This document shows, one piece after another, positions 44,599 to 55,071 of a stretch of 64,000 nucleotides of DNA (position 1 is its first letter; the number at the start of each line of letters is the position of its first letter). Under the pieces are notes generated by a model. That model was not told the origin of the DNA and searched no databases. It worked only from the letters and a program-made list of their open reading frames with translations. This DNA is from Myrmaecium sp. VS I D KN 1 (lineage: Eukaryota > Ascomycota > Dothideomycetes > Valsariales > Valsariaceae). Location: NCBI GenBank assembly GCA_019775845.1, contig JADQAV010000033.1:65585-129584 (forward strand). Reading direction: 5' to 3'. The translations under genes and the position numbers were made by a program.

Positions 44599-47500
44599 AT
44601 GGAGGTCGAGGGAGCGATCGAAGTGCCTGGAGAGGCCAACCCGCTCACCGAGGGACTGCTCTTCCATGTCCTCAAGGCCGCTACCTCCAACGATCACCAG
44701 CAGGTTCAGAGCGGCACCAAGCAGCTGCAGCAGTGGGAGTCGCAGAAGGGCTACTACAGTCTCCTCCAGGTATGGCTTGTGTGCCAGTGTGACCGTGTCA
44801 ACCTGAAGGCGTGGAAGCTGATCTGGCTCACAGTCTGTCTTCATTGACAAGTCTCTGCCCACCGAGGTTCGATATCTCGCCATCATCCAGCTTAAGAACG
44901 GCATCGACCGCTATTGGCGACGGACCGCGCTCAAGTTCGTATAGCTTCGCTCTCGCCAGAAGATACAGGGGAGCTGACAACAGTAAAACCAGTGCTGTAA
45001 GCAAAGAGGAGAAGGCTCTGATCCGGTCGCGCTTGTACGAGAGCGGTCTGGACGAAGCGAACCAGAACCTCGCGCTACAGAACGCCGTCGTGATTGCGAA
45101 AATCGTCCGCTACGAATACCCGCGGGATTGGTGCGTCGTGCAAGGATACAAGGTGCCTGGAGCACGGGACTGACTGCTCCAAGGCCAGATGCGATCACCA
45201 GTCTGATCGACCTCCTCCGCACATCCAGCGATCCTTCCGCGCCGCGACTCAGGCTCCCCCGCACTCTCCTCATCCTTCTCCACGTCGTTAAAGAACTTTC
45301 AACAGGGCGCCTCCGTAGCCTGCAAACAAATCTGCAAGCCGTCACGCCGGAAGTGTTCCATGTTCTCGGCAACATATACCTACAAAAGGTGCAGAGATGG
45401 CAGGGATTTCTGCAAAATGGCGGAGATGATGAGGGTGGGGCGTTAGACGACATCGAGCAGACTCTTCTGTGTCTCAAAGTCCTTCGCCGATTACTGATCG
45501 CAGGCTACGAATTTCCGAACAGGGACAACGACGTGCAGCAATTCTGGGGCTTGGTCCGGAACCAATTCGGCGATTTCTTGAATATCGCGACCCAGGAGCC
45601 TTCTCCTCTCGCGCTTGCAGTACGGAAGCTCATAGAGAAGCATTTGCTACAGCTCGCGAAATTCCATTTGGAGATGGCGAGGATGCATGCGGCAGCGTTC
45701 ATGCTACTCCCAGAGTCTGCCAGCCTCGTGCGAGCGTACTGGGGGTTGATCTCGAAGGTGGGGGAGTCCTTTGGCTCGAAGTCATTCGAAATATCGAATG
45801 CCAGCTCTGGCGATGAAGACGATGATATGCCGATCCTCGAGAAAATCAGTCTCAAGGGTCTGCTCCTGATCCGGGCCTGCCTGAAAATGGTGTTCAACCC
45901 GACTCAGACTTTCAAGTACCGGTCCCCGCAAGACAAAGAGGAAAAGAAGCAAGCGGAGGATTTCGCCAAAGCACACCTCTTCTCGAACGAATGGGTGACG
46001 GAGATGCTTGAAACGATCGTTAGCCGCTTCTTCGTTTTCCGCGATAGTGATCTCCGCGAGTGGCAAGAGGATCCGGAAGAGTGGGAACGAAAGGAAGACA
46101 GCGACTCGGAGGGTTATGAATATGCAGTTCGTCCTTGCGCGGAGAAACTATTTCTGGATCTCTCTATCAATTACAAGGAACTGGTCATTCAACCTCTCCT
46201 TAACGTCTTCCAAACCGTGGCTTGTGAGTACTCCGTCGGATCTATCAATATCCTCCGTTACTAATCAGAGAATAGCTCCCGACAACGATAATATCCTGTT
46301 CAAGGACTCTGTGTATACCGCGATCGGGCTCGGCGCGTCTGTCCTCCATCAACACCTCGACTTCGACAGCTTCATCAAGTCTACTCTGGCACCGGAAGCG
46401 CAGATGCAAAAGCCCGGCTACAACATCCTCCGGCGAAGAATCGCGATCCTCCTGAGCCAGTGGGTGACCGTTAAGATCTCGATCGACAACCGGCCAGTTC
46501 TCTACCAGATCTATACTCACCTCCTAGACAAGAACGACCCGCTCAACGACCTCGTCGTCCGCATCACCGCGGGTCGCCATTTCAAGAACGTCGCCGACGA
46601 GTGGGAATTCGTCGTGGATCAATTTCTGCCCTATGCCCCCGAGATCCTCTCTCGCCTGATGGCGTTGATCGAGGAAGTCGAGTCTACCGAGACCAAGATG
46701 TCGCTCCTCAATACCATCTCCGTCATCGTCGAACGACTCGAGCACCGCATCACCCCTTACGCCGAACGCATCGTCGCTCTCCTGCCACCTCTTTGGGAAC
46801 AATCCGGCGACGAACACCTCATGAAGCAAGCCATCCTCACCATCCTCACGCGCCTCATCAACGCGATGAAGTCCGCCTCACTTCCCTTCCACCCTCTCGT
46901 CCTGCCCATCATCAAGGGCGCCGTCGAGCCGGGCTCGGACACGCAAATCTACCTCCTCGACGACGCGCTCGACCTGTGGGCCTCCGTCCTCCACCAAACG
47001 CCCGCGCCCGCCTCGCCCGAGCTGATCTCGCTCGCGCAGTACCTCTTCGACATCTTCGACCTGGGCAGCGAGTCGTTGCGGCAGGCCCTCGAGATCACGG
47101 AATCGTACCTCCTCCTGGCGCCGCACGAGATGCTGGCCGATGGCCCGCGGCAGCGGCTCCTGGCCTCCCTCACCCTCCTCCTCGGCACGGTGAAGCCGAA
47201 CGCGACGGGGATGCTGACGGACCAGGTCGAGGTGATGGTGCGGACGGCGGCGCAGATGGGCGGGGAGCAGGGGGTCGAGGTGGTGGTGGGCGACCTGGCG
47301 TCGTCGGGGTTCCTGGGGAAAGTGCTGCAGGGGTTGAAGGGGGCGTGGCGAGCGCACCGCGCCGTCGGCCCGCGCGTGACGGAAGCGGCCGTGGACGGGG
47401 TGGTGGAGACGGACTATTGGGCGACGCTGGCGCGGATCGGATGCGCGAGCCCGCGGCTGCTGCTCGAGGCCGTCCGGGCGGTGGACGCGGCGGCCGGGTT

Positions 47501-48020
47501 GCTGACGGGGGACATGGAGGGCAACGATGAGGAGGGCGGGGCGGGCCCCTGGCGCTGGCTGCTGGAGGAGTGGTTCGGGCACGTGGACAACGTGGGCGAC
47601 CTGCCCCGGAAGAAGCTCATGGGCCTCGCGCTCACGCAGCTCCTCGCCCACTCGCCCACGGCGCCCTGGCTCCTCCGCCGCTTCCTGCAGGACTACCTCC
47701 ACCTGTGGACGCAGCTGGTGGAGGAGCTGGTGGAGGGCCAGGAGGACCGCACAGTGGACTGCTTGGTCTGGGCGCCGCCGGATCCGACGGCGCTGTCGAC
47801 GACGGCGGATTCGGACCTGGAACCCCCGGAGGATGCGCGCCGTCGCGATCTCATCTATTCGGATCCCGTCCACACGGTCAATTTGGTGGCGGCGGTGCGG
47901 GAGCATTTTGCGCTGGCGGTGCGTGCGTGCGGTGGTCGGGAGGCGTTTCAGGCGGAGTGGCTGGTCAATGTGGATCGCGAGGTGGTGGAGGCGTTTGGGA
48001 GGTTGGAGGGGGTTGTTTAG
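44599..48020 (+). CDS. Importin-11/Kap120 family karyopherin
   Basis: A beta-karyopherin that carries cargo into the nucleus with Ran-GTP. The yeast relative Kap120 imports ribosome-assembly factors, and human importin-11 imports ubiquitin-conjugating enzymes. Five exons, 44599..44769, 44834..44934, 44993..45130, 45184..46223 and 46276..48020 (introns of 64, 58, 53 and 52 nt), encode 1,064 residues. The importin-beta N-terminal domain shows VQSGTKQLQQWESQKGYYSL and LAIIQLKNGIDRYWRRTA. HEAT repeats follow. Diagnostic importin-11-like segments are LFKDSVYTAIGLGASVL, ILRRRIAILLSQWVTVKIS, VVRITAGRHFKN..FVVDQFLPY and TISVIVERLEHRITPYAERI. The acidic loop SSGDEDDDMPILEKIS is also typical. The second intron uses an unusual GTTCGT donor, chosen because it restores ALNAVSKEEKALIRSRL. 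The C-terminal third becomes GC-rich and less conserved. Function is firm at family level; cargo is unknown. Confidence 0.93.
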
Positions 48021-48343
48021 GGGGGTGTTGGGGGCTTTGGGGATTGGGGGTTGGAAGGTGGATTTGGGAAAAGGGTATGTGGAGTGGATTTTTGGACGTT
48101 GAGGCTTTTGATCGGGATAACTATCAGCAGTGGTGAACACCGGGGAGAAGAAATGGAAAGGAGAAGGAGTAGTTTCAAAAATCTTCTATTTTTCTATTAT
48201 TAATCTTTCGTAGTTTGATTAAAACCCATTCGTCCATCTTCTTCTTCTTACGTGAGTGTGCACCATTCTATCGATATATTATATTTTATCTTATCTATAT
48301 TTTTCTTACTTTTCATAGATCCTCCCTTCGTTAGCTTATTTCC

Positions 48344-48398
48344 CTCCTCCTCCTCCTCCTCCTCCTCCTCCTCCTCCTCCTCCTCCTCCTCCTCCTCC
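48344..48398. repeat. CCT trinucleotide microsatellite
   Basis: About 18 uninterrupted CCT units (AGG on the other strand), 0.3 kb after the importin stop, so possibly within its 3' untranslated region. Confidence 0.95.
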
Positions 48399-48520
48399 GC
48401 CTCCACGGAATCCTCTTGCGTATGTATCATAACAGCACGTATCACGTATACTTAAGGCACGCTATCTATCGATCTTCAGTTCAGTGATATGTGTAACTTT
48501 ATAGCAAGGTACGAGTAGTT

Positions 48521-48561
48521 AGCAGCGGAGGTAGCAGCGGAGGTACTGTAGCAGCGGAGGT
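48521..48561. repeat. Three copies of AGCAGCGGAGGT
   Basis: Two abutting copies and a third after a five-base spacer (ACTGT). Related CGGAGGAA words follow to 48630. Confidence 0.85.
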
Positions 48562-49252
48562 GCAGGGAGGTATGTCAACTCCGCTAAACTCCGTTAACCA
48601 CGGCACAACGGAGGAACGGAGGAACGGACGGTGAGGTGGGTGCCCCGCCCGCCGCGCCGCTGCGCCGACGTCATCGGAGGAAGCTCCGACGGAGGGATGA
48701 GGTGTCGGGTTGCCTTTTTGAGTAATACTTACTGTAGGTATCATGAGCGCAGGAGGGGGGATTGGGGGGGATGGGATTTTATATATAGGGGAAGGAGGTT
48801 TTTGAGATGTGAGGATGGGAGCTTGAGGGAGCTGGAGGGAGGGTGTGCACGTGGTGATTGTTTCGTGGGGATGGTTGAGGTGTGTTGGGCATGAGTGTCT
48901 GTCCGTCCGTTGGGAGGGAGTGGGATGGAGGGAGGGAGGGGCAGGTTGGGATGCTCGGCCGAGGGAGGAGGTGCTGCCGCTGCCGCTGGTGCTGCACACC
49001 GATGAAGGAAGATCTTTCTTTATGTTTCTTCGTCGTTTTCTTTTGCTTCCTGTCTCTCTGTTTTGGGTGCGGCTGAGAATGGCTTGGGATGTTTGGGCGT
49101 TGTTGTTTTTTTATTGTTATTATAGGCGTCATTGTGTTCACACGATTCCTTTAGAGAAGAGACGAGACTTGGGCAAGCAAGGAAGGAAGCAACCGCACCC
49201 GATGGACTGGATGATGGCTGATGATCATGATCATGATCGAAGGGAGGAGGAG

Positions 49253-49283
49253 AAAAAGAAGAAGAAGAAGAAGAAGAAGAAGA
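49253..49283. repeat. AAG trinucleotide microsatellite
   Basis: About ten AAG units in intergenic DNA. Confidence 0.9.
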
Positions 49284-49609
49284 GTCATCCGGCGTCCTCT
49301 TCCCCCTTCCATGGCACTGGTGGCTTTTCAGATCTCGACGCTCGTTGGGCGATCATCGACAGGGAGAGAGACAGAGAGGAAGAGAAAAAGAGGCGTCGTG
49401 TAGGTACCTAGAGTCTGTTCCATCTTGTGTGACTTGCCGGCCTGCCACGCGAAGGATGAGATGACCTAAGCGACTTCTCGACGATTTAGTCAAGGCGAGC
49501 ATGTGCCGCCTTCCTCCCGTCCCATCGATTCTCCCATCGCAAGAATTGGGGATCAAGATCGAGACCTTTGCTGCCCATTTGCTTCCACTTCCTTCGCTCA
49601 TGGATCGCA

Positions 49610-49633
49610 ATGGATGGATGGATGGATGGATGG
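49610..49633. repeat. ATGG tetranucleotide microsatellite
   Basis: Six adjoining ATGG units. Confidence 0.9.
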
Positions 49634-50859
49634 TTGAAGTGGCTTGTTGGAGGAGGGCGGGGGTCTACGGCGGCGGCGGCGCCCCAGGGCTTTCTCGCTG
49701 CTTACCTACAGTACCTAGTGCGATGCTTAAAACGTGGATCGCCGGGTTCACTTTCACTCATCTCTTGGGTCTTGGCTTACTATCTATGCGCCTTGTGCTG
49801 TGTGATATTTTTCTGATAAATATGTTGGCTGAATGTTAGGTAGCTACTAGCTATGTAACTAGTACTATCTGACGTTTTTGCGGGTACATATCTCACTCAG
49901 GTCGTTCGTTCGTACGAACCTAAGGATTTCGAGTCTGTCGGCACTGATATTATTAGTCAGGACCGACGGGGGCTGGTGCACCTGGCAGTGTTGCTCATCC
50001 TTCCCCTGCGCTGTCCAGTTTGTTCAGTGCTTCTTGCTTTCAGACGAAGAGAACAGGCGCAGAGATCTTCTGCAGACGAGAAGAAGAAAAAAGAAGTCCC
50101 TTTGTTGGCCGTTGACGCTGCAAGCGGCCGTATACTTCTTCACCTACCTGTCCTCTTCAACAAGCCCCCGCAACACCCTACCTTACCACCACCTACCAGT
50201 AACTATTCTCCCTTCCTCCGTGCGATCGGAGCAATTGGAAGACGCGGACGAGAGAGAGAGCCCGGCCGAGCACGAGGACGACCGGAGCACGCCCGTCAAG
50301 GCTACCTGCTGACTCACGCACGACGTGATTACCTACTATCATATCTTACCTGGCCTACTACTACATACTTAGTACCTCCCCGCCCATCGATCGCGGAGGA
50401 AAGCGACGGCCGACGGTGGACATCCATCCTCCTTCAGCCGCGTCCGCGTCAAGGTTGCTGGCAGGGAATCCGACAGACAGGGAGGAGTTAGGTAAAGGCA
50501 AGGCAACCTAAGGCACCCGACGGAAGCAAGACGGCGTTTTTTGAGCCTCCGACCTTGCCCTGGTTTCCCCGTCCCAACGGCGGATCGACGAAAATAAGTA
50601 GCTCAGCCTCCCGCGCCTGCGCATCCGCTGGCCTGTTGGCCTTTCTTTGGCTTTTTTTCACACTTGTCTTTTTTATCTTTTTATCTTTCTTACTTTCTCG
50701 CCTGCTTTTCTCTCGGATTGATTTCCTTGCGACAAAAACACATTGTCCGAGTCGGAAACGGTTTGGGAAAAGAACGACACCGACCAAAACCGCCCACGAA
50801 CATCGCGGCGCGGATCCATGTGAAGAGTTGTCGGAGGGGAGGAATAGTAGTAGGATAGG

Positions 50860-53751
50860 ATGGCGCCCGATGATCCGACGGCGTTCGCGTTCGCGCCCCT
50901 CCGCCGTGCCTCCAGCGGCACCGACCGCGTCCAAAAGCAGCAGGCCAGCTTGGCGCATAGCGGCGGCGGTGGCGGCGTCAGCAGCAGCAGCGTTGGCGGC
51001 GGCTCCTCCTCCTTCTCCTTCTCCGCCGCGAACCCGCGCTCCTGCGTCACCTGCCGCAAGCGCAAGGTCAAGTGCGACAAGAACCAACCGTGCGGCAACT
51101 GCGTGCGCGGACGGAGCGAGTGCGTGTTCCCCTCCCCGGCGCGCGCCCCCCGCAAACCCCGCAAGTCGCAGGACAACGGCTTGATGGAGCGGCTGCGGAG
51201 GCTGGAGGGCGTGGTGCAGTCGCTCGGCATGCACATCGAGGACGAGACCGGCGTCAATGCGATACCGCCGCCGCCGCCGAAGGCGGCGAGGACGATCTCC
51301 TCCCCCAAGGCTGTCAGCGTTGCGCCGCCGGTGGAAGTGCCGGTTGAGGTGCCGAAGAAGCCGACGGCGTCGTCGCTGGATCATGCTATGGAAGGGCTTG
51401 AGAAACGGTTTGGAAGGTTGGTGACCGATGAAGGCAGAAGCAGGTATATCAATAGCAGCTTCTGGGCTAGCTTAAACAGAGAGGTACGTCGATGCTTCTG
51501 TCAATCCTGTTTCTGCGCCATGGGATGGAGGGGTCTGATCTCTAGAATAGGTCGAGGACCTAAAGGGCATACTCAATGCCCCTTCGGATGATGAAGAGGA
51601 CTACGCATCTCCCTGCACGACCAGCTCGGGCAACAGCGGGCACCAGGGTTTCATGTTTGGCTACAGCTCCCAAAACGTGGACATGTACTCGTTACACCCA
51701 CCGCCGGAGCACATCCCCAAGTACTGGGCCTTGTTCAAGGAAAACGTGGACCCGCTCGTCAAGATCCTCCACGTCCCCTCCACGGAGCCCAAAGTGCTGC
51801 AAGCCAAAGACCACCTGGACAGCCTGTCCAAAGGGTTCGAATGCCTGCTCTTCGTCATCTACTACGGCGTCATCACCAGCGTCGCCGCGCACGAGTGCCT
51901 GGAGTTCTTCGGCGAGTCGCGCGATGCGCTGCTCAAGCGGTACCGGTTCGGCCTGGAGCAGGCGCTCGCGCGCGCGCACTTCCTGGACTCCGACGAGATC
52001 GTCGTGCTCCAGGCGTTCACCATGTTCCTGATCCTGCTCCGCCGAAACGACGATGCCCGGATCATTTGGACCCTGACCGGTCTGGTGGTGCGGATCGCTC
52101 AGGCCTTAGGCATCCATCGCGACGGGAGCCATTTCGGTCTGCCTCCGTTTGAGATCGAGATGCGGAGGAGGTTGTGGTGGCAGGTGTGCATCCTCGATGC
52201 GCGGTCATCGGAGGACCACGGCTCCGACCCCACCATCGTCGAATCCTCGTTCGACACGCAGATGCCGCTGAACCTCAACGATAGCGACCTTCACCCGGAT
52301 ATGACCGAGCTTCCGGAGTCCAAGGTCGGGTTCACTGACATGACGTTCTGCCTAGTGCGATTTGAGGTCGCGAACATGTATCGCAAGATCCTATACGTGC
52401 CGCCCGGTCCGAAGTGCAACAAGTATTTCTCGGAGCTCACGATTGAGGATAAGGAGGAGTGGATCAGCGAGTGCCACCAGCGACTGGAGGAGAAGTATCT
52501 GCAACACTGCGATATGACTGTGCCGTTATTCTGGGTTGCGGCGACCATTGCGAGGCTGATCATGTCCAAGGTCGGTGACCATACCGTGCTATACATTGTT
52601 TGCTGTGTGCTGATTCAGTTCTGCAGATGTGGCTTGTCGTCTACCACCCGATGCAGCGTATCGACGGTGGCGTCGGCCTGCCCCAGTCGACGCGGGACAA
52701 ACTGTTCCTCACCTCCCTCGAGAACGTTGAATACGCCATCCTTCTCGAGACGGAAGCGCGGACCATGCGCTGGGGCTGGCTTTTCAAGACCTACGTCCCC
52801 TGGCACGCCATGGCCTTTTTGCTCTCCGAACTGTGCGTGCGCACCCACGGCGAGCTCGTCGACCGCGCCTGGCGCGCCATCGAAGCCACGATCGCCAGCC
52901 GCTGGGGCCGGTCGGCCAACGAAAGCAAGCGGCAGTTTCTTTGGAAGCCGCTTCGCAAGCTCATGCTCAAGGCGCGCGCCGCCCGGCAAGCGGAGCTCTG
53001 CCGCGAGCGCGCCCTCGCGCAACCGCAACCGCAACCGCACCCGCACCCGTCGTCTTCCTTCTCCTCGCCCACGAACACCCTCCTTCCCACTCCGACCCTC
53101 AGCTTCGCCGAAGCGTTCCCGACATTCGAAGCCTACGTCCGCACCACCGCCACCCCCTCCGTCATGACGCCTTCCGCGACCGATGGCACGACGTTGCCGT
53201 CCACCGCCTCGGTCGCGACGCCGCAACAGCGCCTCCATCATCATCATAACCTGCAGCACCCACACCCGCACCGCCCCGCCGACTCGCCGTCCGCGGAGAC
53301 GCCGCGCAGCAACAACCGCGCAGGACAGGAGTTCTTGGAGATCTCCGAGCACGGCGTCGACTGGCTGTTCGGCGATATGATGCGCAGTGGGTCGCCGTTG
53401 CCGGACGACGGCAAACCCGCGGAGCAACTACAGCCACCACAACCGGGTCTGTCGCCCACCGCTGCGGCTCCGCAATCGCACCAGGACAACGCCATTGGCG
53501 GTGTTCCTGCAGCAGCAGCAGCGGGCCTTGCGGACGATCACAGTAACAACAGCATGGACTGGGCGAGCTGGGATGACTTGGTGAGGCAGTATGGCATGGA
53601 TGCGGATGCGGATGCGGATATGGATGCGGATGTTGACGGGGATGTGGATGTGGATGCGAAGCCGATGACGCTGGGACATCAACAACAAGCTGGCGCCGCG
53701 GTGTGGTTCACGGCGTCTGCGGCGGCGGGTGGGTTGGCGCCGTGGTATTGA
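50860..53751 (+). CDS. Zn(II)2Cys6 transcription factor
   Basis: A fungal-specific nuclear regulator; target genes cannot be told. Three exons, 50860..51483, 51551..52570 and 52627..53751 (introns of 67 and 56 nt), encode 922 residues. The binuclear zinc cluster is at about residues 62-91 (CVTCRKRKVKCDKNQPCGNC), with spacing C-x2-C-x6-C-x5-C-x2-C-x6-C. A short linker and a likely dimerisation coil (MERLRRLEGVVQSLGMHI) follow. The central fungal transcription-factor domain spans about residues 290-600, including LLFVIYYGVITSVA, VVRIAQALGIHRDG and EMRRRLWWQVCILDARSSED. The C-terminal region is rich in Pro, His, Gln and Ser, then contains SMDWASWDDLVRQYGMD, an acidic/aromatic segment that looks like an activation region, followed by Asp-Ala and Asp-Val dipeptide repeats. 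The second intron has a non-consensus GTCGGT donor. No biosynthetic genes are adjacent. Confidence 0.92.
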
Positions 53752-55071
53752 GTGCGGTGTTTGCTCGAGCGAGCGGGTTGGGTGGGAGGAAGAGGGGAGG
53801 GAGACTGAAGGGAGTAAAGGTGTGGGAAGGATAGCTATCGACGAAGAAAGATTCGGATTCCCACGGAGGAGGAATTCGGTTTTTATTTTATTCTTGGTAC
53901 CTGTCTCCCCTCACTGTACACCGGGCATACAGTACCACCGGGCTGGGGGTTCAAGGGAACGCATCGGGAAGGCGTGATGGGGTTTGTCTTTTCTTTTCGG
54001 GTGTTTCTCTTTGGGGGGGGGGTTTTCTTTGGTTGATGCTTATTATACCCTCTCTCATTTCTCATCTCTGCTCATCATCTCTCACTTCTTGGCTCTTCTC
54101 CTCTTAACTCTTCTCAGTCATCACTCCTCAGTTCATCAAGCTTACGTTACGTTACCTCAAACCGCTCACTCTCCCACTCTCTTACTCTCAGCTCCTCTCT
54201 ACACAAACACACATACCTAAAACCCTTCTCCTCTCCCCCTTTCCTCTTCTTTCTTCGATTCATGGCCTGGTCAGGTCAGAAGCGATGCGAGTCTATGTAT
54301 GTCTGTGCATATGCATATATGCGTCTATGTATATCCTTCCCTTTTCTTCTTCTTTTCCTTCCCTTTTCTTCACCGGCGGATGGGTGGAAGGTATCGTATG
54401 TCACAACCAAGTTGCCAGTTGTTGCCAGTTGCGATCGACGTCGACGTCGAGAGCGGCGTTGGTACGGATGTACATGCTTGCCCTCGGCTGGGGGCAGGAT
54501 GAGTGGAGTCTTTTTTTCTTTCTTTCGTGATCGATGTGCTTGGGGTGAGTGGCTGGGAGATGCGACGTGGATACGGGATCGTCGCTGTTCGAGCTCTACA
54601 GTATCTAACATGGGATCTTTTAGGGCATGACGATGGAAGAATTGGAAGGGTAATGTAAGGTACGTAAGATTAGGATGTAGTGAAAGACTTTTGGTCTCTA
54701 TTCTTTCTTTCTATGTCTCTTTCATTCACGTTTCTTTGTCTCTGTCGTTTCTCTCATTTCTCTCTTCGTCAATGTCTACCTGGTATACATGGTAGGAAGT
54801 CTCATGGTATCGCGTCGCAGCAACTATGGCTTGGATCAATCGCATAAACCACGAGAGAAAAGGAATAAGAAAAAGCAAGGGAAACATCTCACCAATCATG
54901 GTCACTCAATCACAGTCCTAATCCGCAGCAGTCCCTCCCTTTTCTCCTCTCCTTTTCCTTTCCTTCACCTTTCTCTTCTTCATCCTTCACCTTTCTCTTC
55001 TTCATCCTTCACCTTTCTCTTCTTCATCCTTCACCTTTCTCTTCTTCATCCTTCACCTTTCTCTTCCCTTC
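53752..55071. other. Convergent intergenic region with 22-bp repeat
   Basis: 1.3 kb between converging genes. Pyrimidine-rich, with a 22-bp tandem array next to the downstream gene's stop codon. No coding frame with recognisable similarity. Confidence 0.5.
54962..55066. repeat. 22-bp tandem repeat (CCTTCACCTTTCTCTTCTTC..)
   Basis: Four complete copies starting at 54962, 54984, 55006 and 55028, plus a partial fifth at 55050. Copies are near-identical. The array ends six bases before the stop codon of the minus-strand gene, so it probably lies in that gene's 3' untranslated region. Confidence 0.92.

Larger units (their letters stand above)
48021..50859. other. 2.8-kb gene-free, microsatellite-rich region
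   Basis: Contains the importin 3' region and presumably the promoter and long leader of the Zn2Cys6 gene. No protein-like frame. Holds CCT, AAG and ATGG microsatellites, AGCAGCGGAGGT repeats, a second GATCAT palindromic array at about 49222-49238, and a pyrimidine tract around 50.64-50.71 kb just before the next gene. Confidence 0.5.

Noticed and set aside
46878-48140. 420-codon antisense frame over the importin-11 3' end
   Set aside because: Arg/His/Gln-rich shadow of a GC-rich coding exon, with no recognisable domain.
15004-53751. Secondary-metabolite gene cluster anchored by the methyltransferase and the Zn2Cys6 regulator
   Set aside because: The two are about 34 kb apart and separated by housekeeping genes, with no polyketide, peptide or terpene synthase, P450 or other tailoring enzyme.
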